A stretch of DNA of 64,000 bases, taken from contig CAWFZX010000015.1 of assembly GCA_963820375.1 (NCBI GenBank), forward strand, positions 208,442-272,441, given 5' to 3'. This DNA is from AWTP1-13 sp963820375 (GTDB taxonomy: Bacteria; Pseudomonadota; Alphaproteobacteria; Rhizobiales; Hyphomicrobiaceae). Position numbers and translations under genes: made by a program. The notes below the pieces were generated by a model. That model searched no databases. It saw nothing but the letters and a program-made list of their open reading frames with translations, and was not told where the DNA came from. Shown here one piece after another: positions 52,468 to 62,024 of this stretch. Numbering within the stretch: position 1 is the first letter of the stretch; every line of letters starts with the position of its first letter.

Positions 52468-52659
52468 ATGGCTTTGGTGGAAGACGCAAGGCCGGGGGCT
52501 GTCGCAGCAATAGTCAGGGCATTCGCCGACTGGCTTGACGATGAGCGCTGCAAGTGGCGTCTGAAAAGGATGCTTCGGGATCGGCGCCACCGATTTGGAA
52601 CCATCGCCCAACTCTCAGCCACAGCGGCGGCAGTCCGATCGCCTGGGCCCAGAGCTTGA
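52468..52659 (+). pseudogene. Truncated copy of the 87-aa small gene at the duplication junction
   Basis: ATG 52468 with GGAGG 6 nt upstream. The first 50 residues match the intact copy at 57,735, including FADWLDDERCKWRLKRML and RHRFGTIA. After the junction at 52,636/52,637 the frame runs into binding-protein DNA read on the wrong strand and stops at 52,659. From RHRFGTIA onward the codons already differ from copy 2 at most third positions. The functional gene is probably the downstream copy. Confidence 0.7.
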
Positions 52660-53905
52660 AGGTCGCCACGTCGCGCACCAGGAAGTCGAGGGGCGCACCG
52701 GCTTTGTAGCCGGAGGCCGCCATCAAAGCCTTGGCCTCCTTGATGGCAGCGGTCTGGTCGGCCTGATAGCCTGGCCGCTTCTCGAGATCAGCAAGCGGCG
52801 TGGCGAAGTCGGAGAAGGGATAGATGAAGCCGCCGACCATCATGGGTGCCACGTCCTTGACCACATCGACGAGCACCGCGCGCTCGAACACCAGATGTAC
52901 GGCGCGCCGGATGCGCGGATCGTCGAAGGGCTTCTTTTTGGTATTCGGCCAAGTCGCCTGGATCACGCTCTGATAGTAATTGAGCGAGGACATGCCCGGG
53001 GTGTCCTTGGCCTTGCGTGAGGTAATCGGGTCGACGATGCGCGCATAGTCCGTGCGCCCGGCCAGGATGGCGGAACCCAGTTCCGGCGAGAACGGCAGTC
53101 CGTGGTAGAACTCGATGCCATCCAGGTAAGGCAGCTCCTTGTTCCAATAGTTGGGATTGCGCTCCATCACCCAGACTTCGTTTTCGACCCTGCGTTTGCT
53201 TTTGAAGGGGCCGGTGCCGGGGATATCGACAACGCGCCGCAGATTGTAGTTGTTGTCTTCAAGCGTCTTCTTGCGGAAGATGACGTTCCAGCCGCTGGCG
53301 AAGCTCGACATCACAAAGTTCGCGGGTCGAGGCTCTGAGAGCTTGAATTCGATGGTGTGCTTGTCGCGGACGTTGATCTCGCTCACCGAGCTGAACAGGA
53401 TCGAGCGCGGAATGGAGATTCCAGCCGGCGGCTTGACGATCCGGTCGTAGGTTGCCTTGACGTCATCGGCGGTGAACTCGGCGCCGTCGTGGTATTGCAC
53501 GTCCTTGCGCAGAAAGAAGGTATAGGTCTTGCCGTCTTTTGAGATCTGCCAGCTGTGGGCGAGATCGGGAATGATGGTCTTGCCACTGTCGCGCGGATCG
53601 CGGCGGATGAGATTGTCGAACATGCAGCCTTGGCAGCCAAGGCTATTGATGGTGCCCGACTGGTGCACGTCAAAGTGCGGGGGACGCGAGGTGATGCCAT
53701 AGCGCAGAACGCCGCCGCGCTTGGGGTTGGGCTCGGGCGCCTTGAGCTGGAACTTGGTCCCGTCGAATTCGGTTGGCACGTCGGCTCGGGCGAAGTCGGG
53801 GCGCAAGCCGTAGGCAGCTGCCAGCATGGCGGCTCCGCCCTGCAAACCAGTTTGTAGAACCTCGCGGCGAGTGCGTTGCGGGCGCTTGGAACGCTGGCCG
53901 GTCAT
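52514..53905 (-). pseudogene. Peptide/opine binding protein, copy 2, C-terminally truncated
   Basis: From ATG 53905 the first 423 residues are those of the full-length gene except for an Ala-Gln to Ala-Arg change near the signal-cleavage site. At the repeat junction it changes into about 40 residues of unrelated sequence (Trp/Arg/Pro-rich) and stops at 52,514. About 143 residues of the C-terminal lobe and closing helices are missing, so ligand binding is unlikely. The Tat signal is intact, so a stub could still be exported. Only about six bases differ from copy 1, five of them in the first 150 bp of the gene. Confidence 0.9.
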
Positions 53906-54020
53906 GCTGTTTTCCTCCACTGCATTTTACTTTCTGGTATGTTTGGGCTGAACTTGGATCTGATGTCCGCCGTCCGCCTGAATTAAGAACACTACACGTG
54001 GTCTAGGAGGGAGTCACCCT
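53906..54020. promoter_or_regulatory. Divergent control region, copy 2
   Basis: Same 115-base divergent region as at 48,634, differing at about one base (GATATCC versus GATGTCC in the middle). The plus-strand operon copy 2 therefore probably keeps the same promoter and regulation as copy 1. Confidence 0.6.
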
Positions 54021-55067
54021 GTGAGCCCGACCTTAACGGTCGAAAGCGACGGTCAGCCGGGCGTTGCGCCACCCCCTCCCGTCCTCGAGATCGAAGACCT
54101 AAAAACCTACTTCTTTACGGCCGCCGGGGTGGTCAAGGCCGTCGACGGGGTGTCCTACGCCGTCCGCGGTGGCGAGACGCTTGGGGTCGTCGGCGAGTCG
54201 GGTTGCGGCAAGAGCGTCACCGCGCTTTCCATCTTGCGCCTCGTGGCCAATCCGCCTGGCCGCATCGTCGGCGGCAGCGTTCGGCTCGAGGGGCGCAACC
54301 TGCTCGATCTCGAAGAGCGCGAGATGGAAGAAATCCGCGGCAACGCCATTTCGATGATCTTTCAGGAGCCGATGACGTCCCTCAATCCGCTCTTCACGGT
54401 CGGCCACCAGATCGCCGAGGCGATCGCGGTGCATCAGGGCGTAAGCCGGCAAGACGCCATGCGCAAAGCCATCGAGATGCTGCGTCGCGTCTCCATTCCG
54501 CAGCCGGAACAGCGGGCGCATAGCTATCCACATCAGATGTCCGGAGGCATGCGCCAACGGGTGATGATTGCCATGGCGTTGTCCTGCAATCCCAAAATTC
54601 TGATCGCCGACGAGCCGACCACAGCCCTCGACGTGACAATCCAGGCGCAGATCCTGGCACTGATGCGCGAGCTGCAGCAGGCCTACGGCATGGCAATGAT
54701 CCTCATCACGCATGACATGGGCGTGGTGGCGGAGAACGCCGACCGCGTGATCGTCATGTATGCGGGTCGGAAAGTCGAGGAGGCCGAGGTCGCCGATCTG
54801 TTCGAGCGGCCGGCCCATCCCTACACACGTGGCTTGCTGGCTTCTATTCCGCATTTGGACGAAGCGGCCAAGACGGAGACAGCGCGCAAGCGCCTAAATG
54901 AGATCAAAGGCCTGGTGCCCTCGCTGATCGACCTTCCCCAAGGTTGCAGTTTCGCCCAGCGCTGCAGCCTCGCCAGCGATCAGTGCCGCGCCGTCATCCC
55001 ACCGCTCAGACAGCCTTGGCCGGGACATTGGGTCGCCTGCTGGCATGCGGAGCGGGTGGCGGAATGA
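54021..55067 (+). CDS. Peptide/opine ABC importer ATPase (DppD/OppD type), copy 2
   Basis: 348-aa subunit from GTG 54021, same ribosome site as copy 1. Walker A is the canonical GESGCGKS (Ser60). All other motifs are as in copy 1. Nucleotide differences from copy 1 are mostly third-position and synonymous, the pattern expected if both copies have been kept under protein-level selection since duplication. It overlaps the next ATPase by 4 nt. Confidence 0.95.
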   Translation: MSPTLTVESDGQPGVAPPPPVLEIEDLKTYFFTAAGVVKAVDGVSYAVRGGETLGVVGESGCGKSVTALSILRLVANPPGRIVGGSVRLEGRNLLDLEEREMEEIRGNAISMIFQEPMTSLNPLFTVGHQIAEAIAVHQGVSRQDAMRKAIEMLRRVSIPQPEQRAHSYPHQMSGGMRQRVMIAMALSCNPKILIADEPTTALDVTIQAQILALMRELQQAYGMAMILITHDMGVVAENADRVIVMYAGRKVEEAEVADLFERPAHPYTRGLLASIPHLDEAAKTETARKRLNEIKGLVPSLIDLPQGCSFAQRCSLASDQCRAVIPPLRQPWPGHWVACWHAERVAE

Positions 55068-56140
55068 CCCTCTCCTCTAGGCAGGCACACGCCTCCGCCG
55101 ACGCCGCCAACGGTCGGCCGCAACAGGCTGGACCACCGCTGCTCGAAGTTCGCGGACTGAAGAAACAGTTTCCGATTATCAGGGGGCTGTTTTCTCGCGT
55201 TTCCGGTGAGGTCCGAGCGGTCGATGGCGTGTCCTTCCATATCAAATCGGGAGAGACGTTGGGGCTCGTTGGCGAGTCGGGCTGCGGCAAATCGACGGTT
55301 GGGCGCACGCTATTGAAGCTGCTCGAGCCCAGCGCCGGGTCGATTTACGTCGACGGCATCGACATTACCGGTCTCGGCGCGCAGGCGATGCTGCCCTACC
55401 GCAAGCGCCTGCAGATGATCTATCAGGACCCCTACGCGTCCCTCAACCCGCGCATGTCGGCGGGACAGATCGTGGCGGAACCCCTCATCATCCACGGCGT
55501 CGGGCGGCCGCAAGATCGGCGCGAGCGCGTGGCCTTCCTCTTCAGTCGCGTCGGCTTGCGACCCGAGGCAATGCACGCTTTTCCGCATGAGTTCTCCGGT
55601 GGCCAACGCCAGCGCATCGGCATCGCCCGGGCGCTGGCGCTCAACCCGGACCTGATCGTCGGTGATGAGCCCGTCTCGGCACTCGACGTTTCGATCCAGG
55701 CCCAGATCATCAACCTGCTCATGGATTTGCAGGAGGAGTTCAAGCTCTCCTATTTGCTGGTGGCGCACGATCTCGCCGTGGTTCAGCACATCTCGCACCG
55801 CGTGGCGGTCATGTATCTCGGCCGCATCGTCGAGATGACCGATCGAAAGCGCCTGTTTGAAATGCCGCTGCATCCCTACACCGAAGCGCTGCTGTCGGCC
55901 GTACCGATCCCGAAGGCAAGTGCACGCCAACGCGAACGCGTCATCCTCAAGGGCGATGTGCCGAGCCCGATCAACCCACCCGCAGGCTGTCATTTCCACA
56001 CCCGCTGTCCCTATGCGCACGCGCGCTGCCGCGCCGAATCGCCCGCACTGCGAGAGGTGACGCCCGGGCATTTGGCCTCCTGTCATCTCCATGATGCCGG
56101 TCCGATCTCTCCGTTATCGGCAGCCAAGGCGGTCGCTTGA
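55064..56140 (+). CDS. Peptide/opine ABC importer ATPase (DppF/OppF type), copy 2
   Basis: 358 aa, intact, with all ABC motifs as in copy 1. It differs at about six residues: three in the first 12 residues, Cys to Tyr in SI(C/Y)VDG near residue 102, Trp to Leu in PGH(W/L)ASC, and Ala to Ser near the end. The remaining base changes are synonymous. It shares the permeases with copy 1. Confidence 0.95.
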   Translation: MTLSSRQAHASADAANGRPQQAGPPLLEVRGLKKQFPIIRGLFSRVSGEVRAVDGVSFHIKSGETLGLVGESGCGKSTVGRTLLKLLEPSAGSIYVDGIDITGLGAQAMLPYRKRLQMIYQDPYASLNPRMSAGQIVAEPLIIHGVGRPQDRRERVAFLFSRVGLRPEAMHAFPHEFSGGQRQRIGIARALALNPDLIVGDEPVSALDVSIQAQIINLLMDLQEEFKLSYLLVAHDLAVVQHISHRVAVMYLGRIVEMTDRKRLFEMPLHPYTEALLSAVPIPKASARQRERVILKGDVPSPINPPAGCHFHTRCPYAHARCRAESPALREVTPGHLASCHLHDAGPISPLSAAKAVA

Positions 56141-56150
56141 GCGCCTTGGC
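56123..56150 (+). repeat. Hairpin spanning the stop codon of the F-type ATPase gene, copy 2
   Basis: Identical 9-bp stem (GCCAAGGCG / CGCCTTGGC) and 10-nt loop as at 50,851. Surrounding bases differ between copies, but the stem does not. Confidence 0.6.
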
Positions 56151-56180
56151 GGTGGCGCTGTTTCGCAAGGAAAGCACGTC

Positions 56181-57149
56181 ATGAAGCTCGCGCTCCTCGA
56201 TGATTATCATGGCGTCGCCCGCGAAATGGCGGACTGGGAACGGCTGGCGGGGCGCGTCGAAATCGTGAGCTTCCCTGCGCCGATCGCCGATGCCACGGAA
56301 CTCGTGCATCGGCTGAGCGCCTTCGAGGCGATTCTCGCCATGCGCGAGCGCACCGCGTTCCCCCGATCCGTCCTGGAGCAGCTGCCGAAGCTCCGGCTTT
56401 TGATCACCACCGGCATGTGGAACGCTTCGATTGATATCGATGCGGCGACGGAGCTCGGCATCCAGGTCTGCGGCACCAGGGATGTCGGACATCTGACGGC
56501 CGAACTCACGTTGGGCCTGATCTTGGCGCTGGCGCGCCAGACCTCGCATGAGGAGCGCGCCATGCGAGAGGGTCGCTGGCACGTCCGGCTCGGTCATTCC
56601 GTGCGTGGCAAGACGCTGGGACTGCTGGGGCTCGGCAATCTCGGGCGGCAAGTGGCGGGCTTCGGGCGCGCACTTGGCATGGAAACGATCGCCTGGAGCC
56701 AGAATCTCACGGTGGCGGCGGCAGCCGAGGCCGGCTGTCGCCGGGTTGAGCGCCAAGAGCTCTTCACGGCCGCGGACTATCTGACGATCCATGTTCGATT
56801 ATCGGATCGCACGCGCGGACTTGTCGGTGCTAAGGAGCTCGGCCTGATGAAGCCCACTGCCTATCTCGTTAACACGTCGCGCGGCCCCATCGTCGATGAG
56901 CGTGCCCTGTTCGAGGCCCTCAGGGATAAGCGCATCGCCGGCGCCGCCCTCGACGTCTATTCTAAAGAGCCGCTGCCCCGAGACGATCCGATCCGCACCC
57001 TCGACAACGTCATTCTGCTGCCGCACCTGGGCTATGTTTCGGAAGAGAACTATCGCTGCATGTATGGCGATGGCCTGGAGGCGATCGAAGGGTTCTTGGC
57101 AGGGAAGCCGGTGCGTGCGTTGAACAGCCCCTCCGCAAGCAAGCAATAA
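56181..57149 (+). CDS. D-2-hydroxyacid dehydrogenase family protein, copy 2
   Basis: 322-aa enzyme with the same NAD and catalytic motifs as copy 1. Differences are Ala to Val before the AAAAEAGC segment and a changed C-terminus (NSPSASKQ versus NEPAARKQ). Start ATG 56181 has AAGGAAAG upstream. Both copies appear functional. Confidence 0.94.
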   Translation: MKLALLDDYHGVAREMADWERLAGRVEIVSFPAPIADATELVHRLSAFEAILAMRERTAFPRSVLEQLPKLRLLITTGMWNASIDIDAATELGIQVCGTRDVGHLTAELTLGLILALARQTSHEERAMREGRWHVRLGHSVRGKTLGLLGLGNLGRQVAGFGRALGMETIAWSQNLTVAAAAEAGCRRVERQELFTAADYLTIHVRLSDRTRGLVGAKELGLMKPTAYLVNTSRGPIVDERALFEALRDKRIAGAALDVYSKEPLPRDDPIRTLDNVILLPHLGYVSEENYRCMYGDGLEAIEGFLAGKPVRALNSPSASKQ

Positions 57150-57734
57150 ACTGACGTCGCAAGGCGGGGACGCATCCACCAGGCGGCCAGCTAGGGATGC
57201 GCCATCCTCTGATTGATCTGCGATTGCGCCGTGAAAGGCGTGGACTGCCCAGCCCGCGTTTAGTGACTGCAGTCGTTTTCGATTGCGCCCGCCGGCTGGC
57301 CCTCGTGGCCATGCTTCAAGACAAATGACCGGGCGTGAAGCAACTTGCGAGACGTGATAGGTCGCCCGCCAGCCCAGGAAGCCTCATCGACTTGAGCAAA
57401 CGGCGGCCATCGATCAGCTCCGAGACCGACTCTAAAGCTCACGATTGGGGCAAGTTTGCTGGCTCTCAACAGGCTTCCGCATAGCATGGAGCAGGGCGAC
57501 AATCGCGATTCCAAACAGCAGGGACCAGCAGATGGATCTCGCCCTGCCCTGGCGTGCTTGCGCCTTCGCTCGGACCTGCTGCGTTTGATTGAGTTGCGCT
57601 GTGGCTCCGCAGAGACAATCAAGAATCAAAAAAACTGATTCGAATTGTAGTGGAAACCGGTGATGCGCGGTCGTTCTTTATCACATTGAAACGCCAACTC
57701 AGGTAACAAGCGTGATCTAGCTTGGAGGTCAGGC
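57150..57734. other. Non-coding region of the repeat, unit B
   Basis: Counterpart of 51,878-52,467, with substitutions and short indels between copies. No gene, terminator or RNA recognised. Confidence 0.55.
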
Positions 57735-57998
57735 ATGGCTTTGGTGGAAGATGCAAGGCTGGGGGCTGTCGCAGCAATAGTGAGGGCATTCGCCGACTGG
57801 CTTGACGATGAGCGCTGCAAGTGGCGCCTGAAAAGGATGCTTCAGGATCGGCGCCACCGTTTTGGGACGATCGCTCATCTTTCGGCTTGTAGCGGCGCTA
57901 GCCCAGACAGAACGCGACAACTGTTGGTTGCTATCGGCGCACGGCCTTCGGAGACCGATTTCGATATATGGACGCTCCGATCACCGCGGGTGCTTTAG
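57735..57998 (+). CDS. 87-aa small protein, intact copy at the duplication edge
   Basis: ATG 57735 with GGAGG 6 nt upstream. The product is a compact helical protein: FADWLDDERCKWRLKRMLQDRRHRFGTIAHLSAC, then DRTRQLLVAIGARPSE and an aromatic end (DFDIWTLR). The R-x2-L-x-I-G-A-R pattern and basic helices suggest a nucleic-acid-binding winged-helix-like fold, as in small alphaproteobacterial proteins I have only a general memory of. Its first half is duplicated at 52,468. Function unknown. Confidence 0.65.
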   Translation: MALVEDARLGAVAAIVRAFADWLDDERCKWRLKRMLQDRRHRFGTIAHLSACSGASPDRTRQLLVAIGARPSETDFDIWTLRSPRVL

Positions 57999-59106
57999 TC
58001 GTTTAGTAGCCAGTAACCCAGCTTTCGCAGAGCCCCGCGGCGGTATTTCCTGTTGCTGGGTCCAGCGTCCTTTAACCCAGCACTCCGGTTCGCGGTTTAT
58101 CTTCCACACTTACCCGGTTTTTGTTTTCTGGTGCTACCGCCAGAGACCTCTTCACTGACGTGCGTTTGGCCCATCCTTCCCGCTTTTTTAGTAGGCCGAT
58201 CTTTTCGCGCTGATTGCATTCTCGGCATTCCCTTGTGCTCAGCCCGCAGTGGCCGAACCGCCATGGCGGCGACGGCAGAGTGGGCCACACTCAAATCCAG
58301 CGCTAACATAATAGTGGACGCGCAAGCGACGTGAGTGTCTTCCAACCGCACGACGGCCCGAGTGTCGCAATTGCCGCGCCTGTCTCGCGGGATCCGAGTT
58401 CTGACCCAAATTTCTAAGCCCTCCGCGAAAATGAGGTGTGAGCGCAGCGTGCGCGAGTTAACTAAACAACTGCATCCCTTACAAACGGACGCAGGCTGAC
58501 AAAATCCATCTGAAACGTCACCCAGGAGATAGCAAAGAGCAAATTATTGCGCGCAGGGTTGGCCTTGGACAGCAGACGGCAATTTGGGCACAGACTGGTG
58601 CCAAAAACCACTTGTGCGGATCAAAATTGCCGTGCGATAGTCCGAGGTGCGGGAGAAGTTGCATGCGAAGACTGCCTGCGGGAAGGCGCATTTCGTCGCC
58701 GCTATGGAATTGGCCGGCAGGATTTCTGCCCAGCGCCATTCTAATTCATCGCCACCTCCCAAGCGACGTGTTTGCGCACGTCAATTTTCGGCCTCCGAAC
58801 GGGACAGATCGCGCGATCCGATCGCTCAGCTGCGACGCAAGCCTTGTTGAACCCGCATATTCAATCGATTCCGGCTATCAGCAGGGTCGATCCAAAATGC
58901 GTGGATGCAATGCGGGCAAGTGTGAGGAACACAACGGGAGTAAAAGCTCACAGTGGGTTGGCCACGAAGTCTGATTTGAGGCACCGAGGGAACGAATTAC
59001 CAACCGAAGAGAAGTTCACTATCTGCGCATCCCTGACCGGATGACAGGGAAGTGGCGAATTGAATTTGCAAATTAAGGCGCGCGGGCGCCGCACGAGGAG
59101 GATTTC
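57999..59106. other. Long non-coding stretch upstream of the RTX gene
   Basis: About 1.1 kb with no recognisable gene. Base composition is less GC-rich than the surroundings and all frames are Arg/Ser/Cys-rich. Near the RTX start there is a 12-bp perfect AT-rich palindrome AATTTGCAAATT (59,063-59,074) that could be a regulator site. Confidence 0.5.
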
Positions 59107-61125
59107 ATGGTTGCGACCGTCATCAATGCATCGTCGACGGGTATCGGGCAATGGGAACCCTTAATCGACAACTTTACACAGAACAGCGGCGGCAATCCCG
59201 GTGGCGACGTCTTTGTCAGGACGCCCACCTCATTCGTGGTCCGCAACGCCGATGGCACCTTCACGAGGGTGACGGGTGTCGGCTTAACCTATGACGTCAA
59301 CAATGTTCCAAATGGCGGCACGATCACCCAGATCGAACACGCTAGTGCAAGTGTCGGCGGGACGGTTTTTGCGACAATCAACACGTTTGTTGCCGCGAAC
59401 AATAGCGCCGCGATCGCCGGTGGCTTTCTATTCACGCAAAACACGGAAGGCCTCGGAGCGTACCTCTTCAGCCAAAATGACACCTTCTCAACGGCCGACG
59501 GCGACGGCACGGAATGGAGTGGTGAAAATGGCAACGACCAGCTGGTCGGTGGCGGTGGCGCCGATCAGCTCGACGGGGGTGCCGGCAATGACATACTCGC
59601 CGGCAATGCTGGGGCCGATACGCTTCTAGGCGGCATCGGCAGCGACGGTCTTTTTGGCCTTGGTGGAAACGACAGCATCGACGGTGGCGCCGGTATTGAT
59701 GAAGTCCGCTACGATGTGGATGCCCTTAACGGCGGCGGTGGCGCTGTTAGCGTTAATTTGGCCCTCGGCACCGCGACGGATGGATTCGGCAACACGGACA
59801 CTCTTGCAAACGTCGAGATCGTCCGCGGGACTGCCTTGGCCGACACGTTGACCGGCGGCAATGCCGCAAATGACGGCCTCGAGGTCTACAGTGGTCTTGC
59901 TGGGAACGATACCATCTCCGGCGGGACTGGATTTGATGAAGTCCGCTATGACCAAGACACGGCCAGTGGCGGCACCGCGACGATCACGGTTAATTTGATA
60001 ACGCAAACCGCGATTGACGGCTTTGGCAACACCGACACGCTCAGTAGTATAGAAGGCGCCCGCGGCACCGCCGGGGCCGACACATTCATCGGCAACAGCT
60101 TCAGCAATACGTTCACCGGGGTTGGAGGCGCCGATACGATCGATGGTGGCGGCGGGAACGATGAGGTTCGTTACGATGTAGGCAGCGGCACCGGGGTCAA
60201 CGTCAACCTCGCGACGGGCACGGCCAATGACAATTTCGGCGGCATCGATACCCTTGTCAGTATCGAGCTCGTTCGCGGGAGCAATTTGGCGGACACGCTG
60301 ACCGGTGGCAACATTGCCAGCGACCGTTTCGAGGGCTATCGCGGTCTAGGTGGGAACGATACCATTTCCGGTGGAGCCGGGTTCGATGAGGTCCGCTACG
60401 ATCAGGACGCAAACAACGGTGGTATTGGTTCTGTCAATGTCAACCTGGTGACGCACACGGCAATCGATGGCTTCGGCAATACCGACACTCTGAATGGCAT
60501 CGAGGGAGTACGGGGTACCTCCAGCAACGACATCTTCACCGGCGATAGCTTCGGCAACACCTTCACCGGCCTCGCAGGTTTCGATCTAATCACCGGCGGT
60601 GACGGATTTGACGAAATCCAATATCAGAACGATATCCTGTTTGGTGGGGCAGGGGCAGTTACAGTCAATCTGCAGACTGGCCTTGCGACGGATGGCTTCG
60701 GCAACATTGACAGCCTCAGTGGAATTCAAGGGGTCCGCGGCACGGGCGCAGCAGATACCTTTATTGGAAGTGATTTCGTTGGCTTCTTCGGTGATAGTTT
60801 CGTAGGCCTGGCGGGCAGCGACACGATCACCGGCGGCCTTGGCTTCGATGAAGTCCGCTACGACGGCGATGATGATTTCGGTGGATTGCTCGGCGTTACT
60901 GTGAACCTTGCGGCCGGCACTGCGACCGATGGTTTCGGCAACATCGACCTGCTCACGGGAATCGAAGGCGTACGGGGCACAAATCAGGCCGATACTCACT
61001 CACCGGCGACACGGGGATCAATGGTTTCAAGGGTTTCGGCGGTAACGACACAATCAGTGGTGGCGATGGAAGCGACGAAGTTGCCTACGATCGTGACGCG
61101 GACAATGGCGGCTTCGCTGCGGTGA
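59107..61125 (+). pseudogene. RTX-type calcium-binding repeat protein, fragment 1 (N-terminus and six and a half repeats)
   Basis: ATG 59107 follows GAGGAGG. The first ~140 residues are a beta-rich N-terminal domain. Residues about 145-195 are nonapeptide RTX repeats (GGAGNDILAGNAGADTLLGG and similar) that bind calcium after secretion. From residue 197 a ~75-aa unit repeats: DEVRYD, then VTVNLATGTATDGFGNTDTLSSIEGVRGT, then ADTFTG and GGNDTISGG. At about 60,995 two extra bases (GATACT-CA-CTCACC) shift the frame, and the printed end to 61,125 is off-frame. The intact gene would span 59,107-63,415 (about 1,435 aa) and be exported by a type I system through its C-terminal signal. Confidence 0.85.
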
Positions 61126-62001
61126 CGGTAGATCTCGCCACCGGTATTGCCACCGATGGCTTCGGCAGCACGGATACACTTACGAGTATTGAGCGCGTCC
61201 GCGCCACGGCGGGGGCCGATAGCCTAATCGGCAGCGCTGGTGATAACGGGTTCATGGGCCTCGCTGGCAATGACACAATCAGCGGCGGCGCTGGTACGGA
61301 CGAAGTCCGCTACGATGTTGATTTCCTATTTGGCGGCGCGGCCGGAGTCAGCGTCAATCTCGCCACTGGCACGGCAACGGACGGCTTTGGCAATACGGAT
61401 GCGCTGAGCAGCATCGAAAACGCGCGGGGCACACGTTCCGCCGATACCTTTATTGGAGGTTCCGCGAGCGAATTATTTTATGGACTCGGCGGAAATGATA
61501 CGATTACCGGTGGCGGCGGCGTTGATTGGGTTTCGTATAGCCGCGACATCCTGAGTCGCGAGGAGAGCCAGACGCTGACCGGTGTCAATGTCAATCTCAC
61601 GACGAATATCGCTATCGACAGCTTCGGCGGCAGCGACACCTTATCAAGCATCGAGAACGCGTCTGGAGGGACGCTGGGTGACGCCCTGACCGGCAATGCG
61701 GGAGACAATGTATTCCGCGGTTTTGGCGGCAACGACACAATAAACGGCTTGGGTGGTGTCGATACGATCGACTACAGCCAGGATCATGCCTACGGAGAAT
61801 TGATATTCTCTAATGGTGCAAACGCCATCACGGTAAATCTTGGCACTGGTTCTGCCACTGATGGTTTCGGCAACACCGACACTCTCCTCAACATCGAGAA
61901 TGCTATCGGTACAGAATTCAACGACGTGTTGACCGGTAGCGCCAACGTCAACAATCTCGATGGAGGATTGGGCAACGACACCCTCGACGGCGGCGCGGGG
62001 C
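59695..62001 (+). repeat. Ten ~225-bp coding repeats in the RTX gene
   Basis: Ten imperfect units, each starting near a (F/I/T)DEVRYD-like motif and ending near GGNDTISGG. Spacing is about 74-80 codons. They are diverged at the base level, so they are protein-level rather than recent DNA repeats. Confidence 0.85.
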
Positions 62002-62024
62002 CGACACGATGCTTGGCGGACTAG
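61122..62024 (+). pseudogene. RTX-type protein, fragment 2 (remaining ~75-aa repeats)
   Basis: The correct continuation of fragment 1 enters this frame near 60,998 (DTLTGDTGINGFKGFGGND) and carries repeats seven to ten, the last ending LDGGLGNDTLDGGAG at about 62,000. There a G is missing from a run (GCGGGG-CC instead of GCGGGGG-CC) and the frame stops at 62,024. No start codon of its own is implied; it is part of one broken or mis-sequenced gene. Confidence 0.8.

Larger units (their letters stand above)
47365..52636. repeat. Tandem duplication, unit A (about 5.27 kb)
   Basis: The segment from inside the binding-protein gene through the divergent region, two ATPase genes, the dehydrogenase gene, the following non-coding region and the start of a small gene recurs immediately downstream at an offset of 5,272 bases (5,267 near the right end because of small indels). 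The left breakpoint is within binding-protein codon 423. The right breakpoint lies in the small gene at 52,468. Units are head-to-tail with no intervening sequence and no transposase. Confidence 0.97.
52637..57903. repeat. Tandem duplication, unit B
   Basis: Second copy of the 47,365-52,636 segment. Its left edge is sharp, beginning GATCGCCTGGGCCC as at 47,365. Its right edge is gradual: similarity fades around 57,860-57,903 within the small gene that continues to 57,998. Divergence from unit A is about 0.1% over the first 1.1 kb, about 1.6-2% in the ATPase genes and about 5% in the non-coding part. Confidence 0.95.

Noticed and set aside
47365..57903. Composite transposon as the source of the duplication
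   Set aside because: No transposase, terminal inverted repeats or target duplication was seen at either edge or the junction.
59695..62001. CRISPR-like repeat array
   Set aside because: The ~225-bp units are coding, diverged and contiguous without spacers. They are protein repeats.
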